A stretch of DNA of 64,000 nt from Gonium pectorale (taxonomy: Eukaryota > Chlorophyta > Chlorophyceae > Chlamydomonadales > Volvocaceae): positions 5,949,019 through 6,013,018 of the forward strand of contig LSYV01000002.1 of the NCBI GenBank assembly GCA_001584585.1, read 5' to 3'. Position 1 is the first letter of the stretch. Each line of letters starts with the position of its first letter. A model generated the notes under the pieces. The model did no database searches. It worked only from the letters and a program-made list of their open reading frames with translations, and was not told where the DNA came from. Below, in pieces: positions 46,236 to 58,200 of the stretch. Both the position numbers and the translations under genes were made by a program.

Positions 46236-46537
46236 CTAGCCGTGCCCTCGCCGTGGGGTACGGGGTATTGCAATTCAGGCCCAATAGCAGTGTGCTGCCG
46301 AGCGCGAGCCGCTCTTCGGGCTGGTCCCGCGTTTCAGAAACACGGTTGAGTGTTGCGCGCCCTCAGCACATCCTCTCTTTTTGCTCCGCAAAGCTATGCT
46401 AATTGATCAGCAGATATTTGCAACACTTGTTCACAAGCTATACCGAGAGAGGAGGGCAGGCAGGCAGCAATGTACGACACCAGCATTCCACCCAACTAAG
46501 CCACCAAGTTTGTCTTGTAAACTGTATTCGATATACC
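46236..46537. promoter_or_regulatory. Bidirectional promoter region of NBS1 and CYP38
   Basis: 302 bp between divergent start codons. The right half is A/T-richer than its surroundings (CTATGCTAATTGATCAGCAG around 46396) and should contain the transcription start of the cyclophilin gene. No defined motif can be assigned. Confidence 0.45.
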
Positions 46538-49500
46538 ATGTACGCCCTTGCAAACCATACCTCTCGGGGCGTCGCTCGCCCGAGCTCGGCTTGCCCTGCT
46601 CGTGTCTCGCGGGCAGCCAGCACCATCGCCTGCAGGGCAGCAAATGAGAGGAGTGGCTCCCGCGATGAGGTTTGTCGGTTGGGCAGGCGAAGCAGTGGAG
46701 GTTCCGTTAGTCGACACTTCCATTCGGACTCCTTATACAGGCCAGCGCTCGCAACCCGCTGGAGCGTGCGGCAGTAGGAATTGCGACAGCTGCAGCGGTC
46801 GTCATGGGCACCTTCAGTCCGCTCGTGGTGCGTATCGGCCGCTCGTCACTGTGTGGTGCTTGCACGCGTCGCGCCCTGCCGACGACCCACTTGCGCAACC
46901 CCGCGTGCAGCTGGAGCCTCCGGCTGCCCATGCCATTTTGGTGGCGAGCGACCCGGTGAAAAACGCTGCGGCGATTCTCCGCAACGCGCTCCCGGTCGAC
47001 AACAAGCCGATCCGCCAAATTCAGGTGAAAGACGCAAGGCTGCCGACGGCGTGCACCACTTGGTTTAACTTGTGACGTCGCTTCCGTCCGCAGAAAGACC
47101 TTGAGAGCATCAGCGAGGCGCTGCGGATCCCCGGGTCGAAGTCACTCGGGCCCGTGGCTAGGGTAAGCAGGGTTTCCGCATGTACACGCATGTTTCCCGC
47201 CCTAACCAAGGCGTACTTGGTTTTATAGTCGAGCAAGGAACTCACGCACAACCCGTGTGTCCCGCAGTCTGTCCGCGGTGCTCAGGATGTGCTGTCCCGC
47301 CAGCGGGACGCCATTATCAAGGACTTCGCGCCGGAGAAGAAGGTGGGCCCAAGGGGATGCGCGGACGACAGCAAATGGGATTGCCGATGGTCGAGAGCTC
47401 TAGCCTCACACAACCGCTCAGAAAGGGCGCCGCCATGCCCGCCGCATGCATGCACCTTAGCAAACACAAGGAGCACTGCCCGGCACGGTTCTCACAATTG
47501 TGTGCAGTGCATCGTCACACCGTGTGCTGCTTTCAGCGGCTTTCAGAGGCTGGGATCATGCTTCTGAACGGAGCCGAAGGCGTGCCGCCCCTAGCGCACG
47601 CCATGAACACAGGGCCTTAAGGGCAGCGGCAGCACAGGAGGGCGTGGTGCCCATGCTATTCCCACAGGAGCTCAGCCGCAGTGCAGGCCATTCCGCACAC
47701 GGCACAACCTGCAATCGCAGCCTGCAACGCGGGACTTGCTCCCGGCAGTTCACTCCCTGGCTCACTTACCGTGCAATTTGCGTGGCTTCACCAGCAGCAC
47801 GAGGATACCGGTAGCAAGTTGGACATCAACTGACCTGGCCTGGCCTGGAAGGGTAATATCACCAACTTTGGTGTACAGCAGGGCGCAGCGTGTGGTGATG
47901 GCTCATCTTCCTCTGCCCCATTGTACGCGGCCCCGCCCCCATTTGCCTCGGCCACATCGTCTGCTACGCCAGGCGTATGGCCTGGACAACATGGAGAAGC
48001 TGGCCACCTCGCTGACCGAGTTCCAGGCCCTGGTGGAGGCCAAGGACAAGCAGGCGGTGCCCATCAAGCAGCGCGAGGCGCTCAGCTATGTGGGCAACAT
48101 CGAGGAGGCCATGGTGAAGGGATTCCCCTTCCAGGTGCCGCCCGAGTACGCCAGCAGGCCGCTGCTGCTGGTGAGCGGGCTCGGCGCAGGGTTCACGGTG
48201 CATGAGAGCGATGGACGCCGGGTTTGGGCAGAGCCGTGCGGACGGCGCGACCCGGAGCTTGGGAACGTGCCTTACTGGCGGCCATTCTACCGCACATGAG
48301 GGCGACCTATTTTCCACGCGCGGTTCTGCCGCAAGTGACCGCGGGGTACCTACTCTTGATCGGGTCCCTGCTCATGGACCAGAATTGGCTCCTCCTCACA
48401 TGGGCGGCGGCTGCTGTTCGGGGCTCGCCAGTACTCCTTTGGAGCCGGCGGGACTCGGGCAAGCGCGGCTTGGACCCACGATCATCGGAACACCGAGACG
48501 TGCCCATTACCTTCGGATACCTCGTTGGTTACCACTTTGACCCGTTACCCCACCTCAGGGCCGCGCGACGTTGGAGATGAAGGTGGACTGTCGTGAGACG
48601 CCCGAGGGGCCGCAGAAGTTTATTCAGACGATTGTGCTTGATGGCTACAACGCGCCCGTGTCGGCTGGCCAGTTCCTCGACCTGGTGCAGCGCAAGTTCT
48701 ACGACGGCATGGAGGTGCAGCGCGCTGACGGTTTCGTGGTGCAGACCGGCGACCCCGACGGCCCAGCGGACGGCTTCGTGGACCCCGCCACCGGGGAGAT
48801 CCGCAGGTGGGGGCCGGGGTCAGCAAGGGGAGGAAGACAGCAAGCCGTATATAGGCATGTGCAGACATGCTGCGGGGGTAACGTGGCGGTGAGAGGGCCG
48901 TATGGAACAACTCCTCCTAGGCCAGTGGCAAACGCACACGGGACGGGTCCAGACAGCGCCGGTTGGGGCTTCTGCAGTCAGCCACTGCATGTCGTGCGAC
49001 GGGAGCGCTGAAGGGTTGGGGCATGGGCTGTGGCGGCCCAAGTGTGAGGGTACCCTTGCTGAACAAGGGGCAACCTTCAATAATCCGGATGCGCACACAC
49101 GCTGCATATAAGGTTGGGTATTTGGATTGACTGCGAGGACGACCTGCGGACATTCTACCGCACCTGAGGCTCCGGAAGTTGTAGCCCCGCGTATTCTGTC
49201 ACCTCGCCAAGCCCCCACGTTTGGGGGCGCGGCGTTGATCTTTCGAAGCCTTCACCCGCCCCACCTGGCTGTCACCACGCCCGCCTGCATAGCCAACAAC
49301 CCTTTCGATGACCCAACCCGCGACTCCCTGTGCAGGGTACCGTTCGAGGTGCGCGTCTTCGGCGACAAGGAGCCCATCTACGACTTCACGCTGGAGGACC
49401 TGGGCCGCGTCAACGAGCAGCCCGTGCTGCCATTCAACGCCTACGGTACCCTGGCCTGGGCGCGTAACGAGTTTGAGAACAACTCGGCCTCCAGCCAGGT

Positions 49501-49959
49501 GTTCTTCCTGCTCAAGGAGAGCGAGCTGACGCCCACTGGCTCCAACCTGCTGGACGGTCGCTTTGCGGTTTTCGGATACATCACGCAGGGGCAAGACGCG
49601 CTTGCCAACTTCAAGGTGGGGATATTGGAAATTGTTGGGCGGGTTCCGCGTGGGGCCCTTGTGCGGATCTCCCCTCGGGTTGCGTTGGCGGGTTGGTTCG
49701 GGTGGGTTCCGCATGGGGTCCTCGCGTTGGCACAACGTGCCGTATGTACCATGTGCCGCATGTGAAGCGGTTTCCCTGCCCACCGGACCGTGTTGGCGGG
49801 TTGGTTTGGGAAAGGCGCTAGGGTGCCCCGGCCGACCCGCGGGCCGCCAGCTTGTCATGCTCGCCTTACTCTCTTGCTGCGTTCTCCCTGCAGGTTGGAG
49901 ACAAGATTGAGTACATCAAGGTGATCGATGGCGCTCAGAACCTGAAGAATGGACCCTAA
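46538..49959 (+). CDS. CYP38: Thylakoid lumen cyclophilin CYP38/TLP40
   Basis: Lumenal cyclophilin-like protein needed for assembly and repair of photosystem II in plants. Exons 46538-46669, 46741-46827, 46911-47024, 47094-47162, 47268-47342, 47973-48170, 48559-48806, 49336-49615 and 49894-49959 total 1269 nt and 422 residues. N-terminus: plastid transit-like [20 protein letters not shown] followed by a lumen-targeting hydrophobic stretch ([20 protein letters not shown]). Helical region: [13 protein letters not shown], then [20 protein letters not shown] and [20 protein letters not shown]. Cyclophilin domain about residues 235-420: [99 protein letters not shown]. Canonical PPIase active-site residues are not all evident, as in CYP38, so its role is probably chaperone-like. 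Start chosen for the targeting sequence. Confidence 0.95.
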
Positions 49960-50206
49960 AGCAGAGTTGACCACCTCCTGATGAAGAGATTTTGACGAAT
50001 TCGATGGCTCTTCAGGATCTGGTTTCTCGAGGATAGCGAGGAGGAGGGAGAGGGGGATGCGGGTCGCGGAGCTGTAGGACGACGCGTGGTGCCGACATTA
50101 GGATGGATACAGAAAGGGTTAAATGTTTTAAATTACTCTGTTACATCGTTCTTCTCTTGTCTTTCGGGATCATTTGTGTATTGATAGCCGACGTGCGTCG
50201 CCACTC

Positions 50207-50211
50207 TGTAA
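50207..50211 (+). terminator. TGTAA poly(A) signal candidate for CYP38
   Basis: TGTAA lies about 250 nt past the CYP38 stop and about 80 nt before the TIM8 start, in an A/T-rich stretch. Volvocine algae commonly use TGTAA about 10-20 nt before cleavage. Its location fits the 3' end of CYP38. Confidence 0.5.
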
Positions 50212-50288
50212 CACCAGGACTCAACGTGTATTCGACCCCCACGATACTATCTTAGGAGGCTTTTACGCTAGCCAATAAGATCGCCACT

Positions 50289-50715
50289 ATGGCCAGCCCG
50301 GACCAGCAAGTTAGCCCGGAGCTCCAACAGTTCATCGCACGGGAGTCGCAGGTTGCTCAGATCCAGAGCATGATTGCGACGCTTACAGAGGTGGGGTTCC
50401 GGGCGCTCCGAGTAGTGCCGGGCGATGCGATCATGGAGGTGGGCTCCGAAGTGAGCCCTGGCTGCTGGCTCCGATGTAAGCCTCAGGCGGGGCTCGCCTG
50501 GACCAAAAGTAACGCTTTATTTATGGGCTTGACGCCTGACGGAGGTTTACGGGTGGTTGCAGGTATGCTGGGACACGTGTATCCAGTCGCCCGGGAGCCA
50601 CCTTTCAGGCAAGGAGCAGACGTGCCTGGAGAACTGCGCGCGTCGCTTCGTGGAGACTACACAGTACATCTTACAGCGGGCCGCCCACAAGGCCGACAAC
50701 AGCGGGGGTTTCTAA
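50289..50715 (+). CDS. TIM8: Small TIM chaperone Tim8
   Basis: Mitochondrial intermembrane-space chaperone that, with Tim13, escorts hydrophobic precursors to the inner membrane. Two exons, 50289-50390 and 50563-50715, encode 84 residues, the normal size. The twin CX3C signature is split by the intron in the expected place: CWDTC (exon 2 start, after TLTEV) and CLENC eleven residues after the first motif's second Cys plus linker (IQSPGSHLSGKEQT). The N-terminus MASPDQQVSPELQQFIARES is helical, and RFVETTQYILQRAAHK follows the second motif. Tandem with CYP38, 329 bp downstream of its stop. Confidence 0.93.
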
Positions 50716-52196
50716 GCGGCCCACGGGACGGATAACCTGAACAAGGCGCAGTGACGCCTCGGTTCAAGGTTGATTAGGTGGCTGGGCTTATGTAGGCTTC
50801 TGTAGCCACGAGGGGGGGGAAGGGTACAGTTTTATAGTGTGGATGTTGGCGTTGTGGGGCCGTATCCGTTGAGGCTGCCTTCCCCGTTTCTGGTTTTCTT
50901 TTTTTTCGTATCGTAGGATAACCTGGATGTGCTCTGGAAGACACCCGCTGGTGACTTGACGTGTGTTTTGTATACTTGGTTGCACAGGAGAACGCGGCTG
51001 GCGATAGCAAAGACTGAAGATTGGCAGTGTGACTCGTACACTTCTTGTACGCTGGAATGTGAAGTTCCATGTGCCCATTCGTGACGCTCGTGAGGCTCGT
51101 GAAGGGTAGAAAACATGTATGGGATTTGGACTCGGGCATACTTTTGTAACAGATCACCGTATGATGTCCGAAAGGTCCCACACTTTGCCCAAGCTCGAGC
51201 GCATTGGGGAGACCACCACGCACATCCCAGTTGACTGTAAAACACATTAAAGAGACATGGTAAGTGGTGCTTGAAAACATTCATTAGGCAGGGCATCATC
51301 CCTCCTGCATCTTTCAGCACTACAGCCGTATGCATGATGATACTCGGCGGCAACCTTTAACGAACAGCAAATGAATGGCAAGTGGCTTCACGCGCACGGA
51401 TGTAACATGTACGAACGGACACAGGCTGCTCTATGCATGCTGCATGTCACCCGTGCTTGGTGGCTAACCCAGAATAGCCACCGCGTACACTGTACTAAGC
51501 GCAAGTTGATGCAATAAAACGTCGACACCTACCGCTCTATACCACGAGGGTTTGATGGATAGCTGATACAAAATGCGCACTCCAAACATACGTCCAACAA
51601 ACCAACACAGTGGTGCAAAAATGCCGGCATTTTGCCACGACCGCCAGGGTACAGAAATACATCGCAACACCTGGCCGACACGCGTCATGCCCGCGCCACA
51701 CAGTTTTTTGAGTCTTCATGCAACCCACAAGGCAACATCGCCTTCAGGTGCCACAGCAGTCGTACAACGCGGACCGCCACCAACAGCGGCGGCAGCCCGC
51801 TGGTCCAACAAACACAGACGGCGCCAAAGCACTCCGGATACTCCTTTAGAGCCCCCTTGCTGCCGTGGGCCCTAGCAAATCATGAACAAACCTAATTCTG
51901 GAAAGCAACACGCTCGAGGAGTAGTTGGAGGTCCCTCCGCGCAGCATCAATGAGTCATGTTTTCAGCGCAGCTGCCGAGGATTTCCCAGGTTACGAAATG
52001 GCCAAGTACTTCCAGTCCCAGACTTGACGCTATAGGAAGCCGTCCAGCTCGTTTCGCAAATGCTCATAATACAGATCACAACATGCATCATGGGCAAGGC
52101 GGCTGCATCCTGCAGCCCTCACAGCTCCCTCTTTCACCTGATCGCCTGACCGCCTAGCTAGCTCATCGGCCTCCTACGGGAGCTAGCTCGCATCCG
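50716..52196. other. Intergenic region between TIM8 and an unknown minus-strand gene
   Basis: No gene supported. It contains the TIM8 3' UTR (TGTAA at 51145-51149), a repeat copy at about 50855-50920, and A/T-richer sequence to about 52100 that should include the 3' UTR of the convergent minus-strand gene. Short open frames here have no recognisable content. Confidence 0.5.
50855..50920 (-). repeat. Dispersed repeat fragment shared with 35803-35950
   Basis: Read on the minus strand, it has the order A-rich tract, AACCAGAAACGGGGAAGGCA, GCCTC, ACGGAT. It matches the copy at 35815-35848 over 25 identical bases and then diverges, lacking the hairpin core. Confidence 0.65.
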
Positions 52197-52902
52197 TCAC
52201 GACGCGGAGCCCCTGGAAGGCGGCACCACCGGCTTCACCTGGCGCAGGTGCGTCTCCCGCTGCTCCGGCGTCAGGGTGTGCAGTACGTCGAAGGCCGCGC
52301 GCTGCCACGCCGTGACGGCCAGCTTGACGGGCGTGGTGTAGGTGAAGGGCAGCTGCAGCCGGAGCTCACGGGGTCCCCTGCGAGTGGCCAGGAAGCACGG
52401 GACCGAGAGCACTAAAGGCCTGCCTGAACAAACGCTGTTGCGGGACAGGCCAAGCACAGCTTGCCCATCCATGCTTCCTGCACCGATGCATCCCCAGCAA
52501 CCTCGGGTACGGACTGAAGGTGGCCGTGCACCGGAAAGCCACCCGCGCAATCTGCCCTGTTGCGTATTTCTGAGTCGCACCGCACGCTCCGTCCATTGAA
52601 AGCCCATACGCCGGGGTGGGTTCCACGCACTTGTAGGGCCGGGAGACCGTGGAGTTGTTTTGCCAAATCATCTCGGAGCCGTCCTCGGGGTTGGTGATGA
52701 TGAAGGAGATCTCCCGCGGCGTGACCAGCACCTCCACCACCGTGCCCTTCATGATGGGCAGCCGCGCAGGCAGCAGGCTGCCCACCGTGATGGCGGAGCT
52801 GAAGCCCGTCGCACGCTCGTCCATCTTGTTGGTCTGGCACTTATGCAGCGCCTTGGGCTGATCCTGGTGAGCCGGCCCAGGTAAGGCGGGGGCGGACGAC
52901 AT
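52197..52902 (-). CDS. Conserved-looking protein of unknown function (164 aa)
   Basis: Two exons (52631-52902 and 52197-52419) sum to 495 nt and 164 residues, with a GTGCGT donor and a GGCAG acceptor in matching phase. Start MSSAPALPGPAHQDQPKALH. The body has alternating hydrophobic strands (GTVVEVLVTPREISFIITNP, LVLSVPCFLATRRGPRELRL) and a helix TTPVKLAVTAWQRAAFDVLH, ending in a Pro/Ser tail. No signal peptide or membrane segment. The strands suggest a small beta-rich domain. I do not recognise the family. Confidence 0.65.
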
Positions 52903-52999
52903 GGCTGAGCCCAGGGTGCAACGAGGACTGCGTGATTACCGACAAACCCAGATATGACAGGTTGACCGACAGCCTCCTCTGCGGTTCAAGGCTACTGTT

Positions 53000-54201
53000 C
53001 TACATCAGGTTGATTACAAATGGTACTACAAATGCTAGCAAAATCCCCAAAACTAAGAAGTATGCAATGCCGGACGTGAGCTTGGGCCTTGCCGGCCTTG
53101 GCGATCCCTATGTTTGTGGCCTGCCCTGGCGGCTGGCGCTTGGCTGCGTGACTCTCCAGGTTTGAAGCGCCCTCCCCGGCGCCCACCCGACGGTGCGCGC
53201 GGCCTCACCTGCATGTCGACAGGGATTACTCCGAACTGGAGGCAGGAGGGGCGCAACACGGATGGTATCAGTGGCACTCGGCATACATGCATGAAATAGA
53301 GAAGGCCCCTACAACACGCATGAGCATCTCAGGGGCAGTGGCAGGCAGAGGCAAACAGACAGTTCGGATAGGTCTCGCGGCACATATTCCCCTTGATGCT
53401 GTCCCACAAACTGGCTGCCCATTACCTACCTCCGCTGCGTTGTTTCCCCTCAGCAGCAGCTGCCAGCGTAGGACCGGCGACTCCGCCGTGGATACCGCAC
53501 TCAGAAGCATGCGCGGCCCCGGCTGCTCGAGCTTAATCTCAGCCACGGACGCCCCCGGCAATTCCTTGAACGCAAACTGCTGGATTTCGCTGCGCTCGCG
53601 ATCGAATTTGGTCGCCGTCTCCTCGATGGCCAGGCGCTGGAGCCATGTGTATGCCCTGCGTCCACATCCCCGCTTAACGTCGACAAACACCCCCGTGGCG
53701 CTAGGGCAGAACCCCCGGGCACGGGGATAGGCACGTTGGAGCCGTAGCCTGCCTTGGCGCACTGAGCCATAGCCAACACTTGGAGCGACTTTTTGCTCGC
53801 AGTGCGATGGCAACGATACAACGGCGCAGCGCGAGGGCCGCGACCCCATTCGCGCCAACTGGTACACTGGCCTGCCGCCTGGCCTACCTCCATCTGCAAG
53901 CTTGCTTTGAACCAATCTTCCGCACGAGCGTCTCCTTCGCAATGCGCTGAATGAGGCTCAGGCCGGTCGAGGGGTCCCGCGTTCGAAAGTACGTGCATGT
54001 GGTGCTGAGCGAGAACAGCGAGCTTGCCGGGAGCGTCGAAAGCACGCAGTAGAGCACGCCGTCCGGTAGCGACAGCAGGCCCCGCTCCTCAAGGGGTTGT
54101 CGCTCGCTGTGTGCCGGTTCGGGCGGGGGGACCTCAAACGCCTCCAAGGACCTAGCCCGCTTCGCTGGACGCGTTTCGTCGATAAGCTCGTCTGCATCCA
54201 T
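53000..54201 (-). CDS. F-box protein, possibly tail-anchored
   Basis: Likely substrate adaptor of an SCF ubiquitin ligase. Exon 1 (53888-54201) begins MDADELIDETRPAKRARSLE and contains an F-box at about residues 43-76 (LLSLPDGVLYCVLSTLPASS, then LFSLSTTCTYFRTRD). Exon 2 (53430-53655) gives AYTWLQRLAIEETATKFDRE and a beta-rich part (RMLLSAVSTAESPVLRWQLL), reminiscent of a SPRY-like or other beta domain. Exon 3 (53209-53235) encodes FGVIPVDMQ. Two phase-0 continuations exist. Acceptor ACATAG at 53108 adds SGIAYFLVLGILLAFVVPFV and ends after INLM (224 residues, tail-anchor shape). Acceptor ACGCAG upstream gives a short PSASRQGRPQT ending. The F-box part is secure; the C-terminus is not. Confidence 0.7.
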
Positions 54202-55239
54202 CTCCGTCAGTGGTATGCAAGAGCGAATACCCCGTCTCTATGTCGGCATCTGCCGTTGAATCGCGTAAGTAGCGGGTGAAGAGCTGTGCAGCGTAACTGG
54301 AACTCCGAAATAAACTGACGCCGACGACCGTCTCCTCCACCAACTGGCGCCAACCGTCGTGAATGCTGTGAACGTCACCTTTCATGTGTCCTGCCAGAGC
54401 TGGCAGAAGATTTGTCTACGCGCGCATAATGCATCTTCGAGGCAATGGTGCAGCGAGACGTGACCCTCACGGTGACACACGACGTGCTTGGCAGCAGGGC
54501 ATGCGGGCGCAGCTTTGTCCCTCTGGCCAATCTCACAGACAGACGGTTCTGCGCGCCTCCTCCGCCGATGCCAACCACGGTATATCTCCAGCACGTACTA
54601 CGTCTACCCACAAAGCCCTCCACAAAACATCCCTCGCGGCGCCCGCTCCCAGGCACAGCCCCCTCTGGCGTGACTACACCAAGACCAGGTTCCCCGCGGA
54701 GCGGAACTACTAGTTTGCAGCCCGTGTGCCGACCTGGCACATTGGGGCACAGAATGTGCACGCCCGCCCGCCCGCCCGCCTGCCTAAATGCCTATCAGTC
54801 GTTCCCGGCGCTGGGGTCTCCCAACTCCACGGCACCCATCCTCCTTCCAGCCTCCCGCCAAGGAAATGCCGCGTCTCCAGCCAAGTGCCTTGGTTTGTCA
54901 ACTCCCACAGGAGCGCGTAGCCCACTCGTCAATACATCGTAGAGCAATACAGCGCAACGCATTGTAATCACTTGCTGGGACCGTGGAGACAATGCGGCCC
55001 TCCGCCCTCCAGCTTACTCGGAGACCTCCCATGTACTTGCCATTTAACAATCGATGCTTCAACAGCCAACGCCCCATGGCTTGCTTGCAATGCGGGAGCT
55101 AAAACTTCAAAGCCTTTGTTTAAGACGGTGAGGAGTTGCCTTCCGGCGCAGTGAAAGCATTCGTACGGCCATCTTGAGCACAAGCCCGGAGCAACCCTCC
55201 ACCGCCGCCCCTCCTGCGCACCCTGCATGCAGCGGCTGC
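54202..55239. other. Spacer between HRQ1 3' end and F-box gene
   Basis: Both neighbours are on the minus strand. It should hold the HRQ1 3' UTR and the F-box promoter. It contains a (CGCC)5 simple repeat at 54761-54780 and no supported gene. Confidence 0.5.
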
Positions 55240-58200
55240 TCAAGCCATCCGCAAAGCCCCATCTGCAGCACCTTCCCCACCATGCGCCGCACCCGGGCCC
55301 GATACAGCGACACCTTGCTGCACCATAACATGCCGCAGTACCACCTCACCGCAGGCCTTGTTTAAAACGGCGTTGTAGTTACGGCACTCGAGGTGCTGCA
55401 CGCACTGCGGGCAGCCCGCCGCGTAGGGGCAGGGGCACTCCGTCACCCGCCGGTACGCTGCGCGCAGCAGCTGCCGGAAGCGAGGCGCGGCCGCGGCCGC
55501 CAGGCCCACGCCGCCGCCGCGATGCCTATCGTACATGAGCAGCCGTTCGATGCGGTACCGCGTGTCGTACGGGTTGTCGCACTCGGTGCCCAGGTCATTG
55601 CTGTTGGCGCTTAGGTATACCGGTACGACGTTGAGCAGTGCGTGATTGGCGGCGTGCACGCCCTCGCGGAAGGGCAGTCCCCGGCTGTCGCACTCGCGCC
55701 GCGCTGAGGCTGGAATCCTTACGTAGGTGGCCTGGAAGCGGGGCCCAAGATGCCGGGGGACACACACACGGGGCCGCGGACAGTGTGCAGCTAGCTGGCA
55801 GAGGGCTCATAGGCCTGGGCGTGCGAGGGCATTACTGGGTGAGACAACCAACAGTCCGAAAACAAAACACCCTTCGCACGCATCTGGTTTGGAAGTTAAG
55901 CAAGTGCAGCGCCCAAGGCGCTTCTCTCCGCCGCCGTACCTGTGTATCAAAAACCACGTCTGGCAGGAAGAGGTCCACCGAGTCGAACACGCGGTTGCTG
56001 CCATGCCACACGCGGTGATAGCCCAGGTAGCGGACCGCCACCACCGCAGGCTCGCACACCGCGCCGCCGTCGCTGCTGCTGCCGCTGCCGCCGCGCCCCG
56101 CCCCGCCAAGATCCTCCACTGGCGTTGTGGCCAGCCTCGCAGATGGGTCTGCGGCCGCAGTGGCCATGGAGGCGACGGTGCCCTCGGGCGCACTCTCCTT
56201 ATGAACTGACGTGGCCTGCCCCATGTGTGCGTCGGTCGCCGGCCCAGGGTAGGCCACGTGGCAGCCTGGGCGGTTGGGGAGGTCGGGAGGTCGGGCTGGT
56301 GAGGTACATGTTGGCTGAGCCCGTTGCTCTTCCTTTCCGGGGCTGCTCTCCATTGAGCAGCAGAGCTTCTGGACGCCCGGTATACAACATGCATCTCGCG
56401 GAAGGTTCAATGCGTTGTGACTGAGCTCCGACCCACCAGTGACGTGCACCTCTGTGTAGTCCTTGAGCTTGGTGTAATACTTGACGTCCACGGGCCGCAC
56501 CAGCGCCACCCGCTCTCCCAGGTTGAGCTGCCGGCACAGGTACGGCCGCCCCTGGAACATGTACACCGCGCCGTCGTACACCTGAGGGTGGGGAGGGACG
56601 CGGCAAGGCGTGCGGTCCGAAGCCGCTTGGACGGTGGTGCAAAAGGAGGCGGAGAAGGCTTTCAACGGTGCTGACGCGCTCTTACCCAGGACCTGCCACG
56701 CCGCTGCCAGGCAGCTCTTTGCGCGCAGACTTGCCTATGATCCGATGCTCGTCCTCCCATTCTTCGTCACTCCCAAACCGCCGACCCGCTCGTGCCCGCT
56801 TGCACCCGATCCCTGACACCGCCCCCTGACACCGCCTCCTGACACCGCACCGTACCTGGTAGAACGCCTTGTCAGCCTCAATCTCCTCCAGGGGCATGCG
56901 CCGCGACTCGTCCCACACCACGAAGCGGTCCGGGTCAATGGCGCGCAGCGTGACGGCAGAGGCGGGGTTGTCCCGCGGACCGCAGTACACCAGCGGGACG
57001 TCCAGGAAGCCGGCCAAGCTGCCCGGGTCACCCTCATGCTGCACCGCCGCTGCATTCACCGCACCCACCGCGGTAGCCAGACTGGGGAGAAGGCTGCCGT
57101 CACCGTACGGCGCCCCCGCTGACATCGCGCGGCGCCAGTCGCTGACCTGGCCCGCCACGGCATCGGTGTCCGATGGCAGCGGCAGCGGCCCTCCCGGCCG
57201 CCGCGCCAGAAGCCTGGCGGCCATCAGCCTCAGCACCGCCTCGCGCAGCCGGGGTCCGAACATGGGGCCGTCCTGGCCCAGCAGCAGTGGATGCTCAGTG
57301 GCGGCGCACAGCAAGTGCTGCTGCAGCACCTCCATGTTGGACACATCAACCTGAGGGCGGGAAACAAATGCAGCGTTGGATGAATCCTGAAACCCATTAT
57401 GGGCATCTGGACTGTTTCAGCGGGCAAAGCCGCCGAGCCCACGGCCGACGCATCGGGCAGGGCAAGCATCCGCTACAAGCCACTACTGGTGTAGTGCTCC
57501 GTGGCTACAACCGCCTGCACGCCAGACCTGTGTATTGAGAGAGATCCCTCCCTGTCGCCATGTCCTGAACCCATCACGGTCTGTCGCTTGCCTGCACGCT
57601 CTCCACGCTGCGCCCCAGCAGCTCATCCGGGTGGCGCACCCAGTGCTGGTCCAGCGGGCCGTCAAACGCCACCAGCAGGCTCACGCTGGCCCGCTCGCGG
57701 CGCCCGGCCCGGCCCGCCTGTTGGCGCAGCGAGGCCACACTGCCGGGGAAGCCGAGGTGGCTGCGCGCGGGCGGGGTAGGCATTGAAGGCAGGGAGATGG
57801 CCACCCCATCAAAAACCAGCGTGCGGAACAGAATCCGCAAGGGGTGTGGGCCCCGACTGTGGCCATACCCTCTCATCCGCCTGCTCAATCAACCCCGGGT
57901 CCTGGCGCAGCTTCCTAAGCTCCCGGTACACATGTCCCCAGTCCCTCTAACGGGCGTAGGCTCACATTGTGACGTCCAGCCCGCCCACGTCCACGCCCAG
58001 CTCCAGCGCGTTGGTGGCAGCCAGGGCCCGCAGCCGGCCGCTGTGAAGGTCCGCCTCCAGAGCGCGCCGTTCGGCGGGGCTGTACCCTGCGCGGTAAACC
58101 TGTGGGCAGCCAAACACCCGAACACCATTTGCGCCCTTCGCCGGCCAGCGGACATGCGCGCGGGTCTTGAGGCGGATAATCGAAGCCGCAGTTGAGAAGG

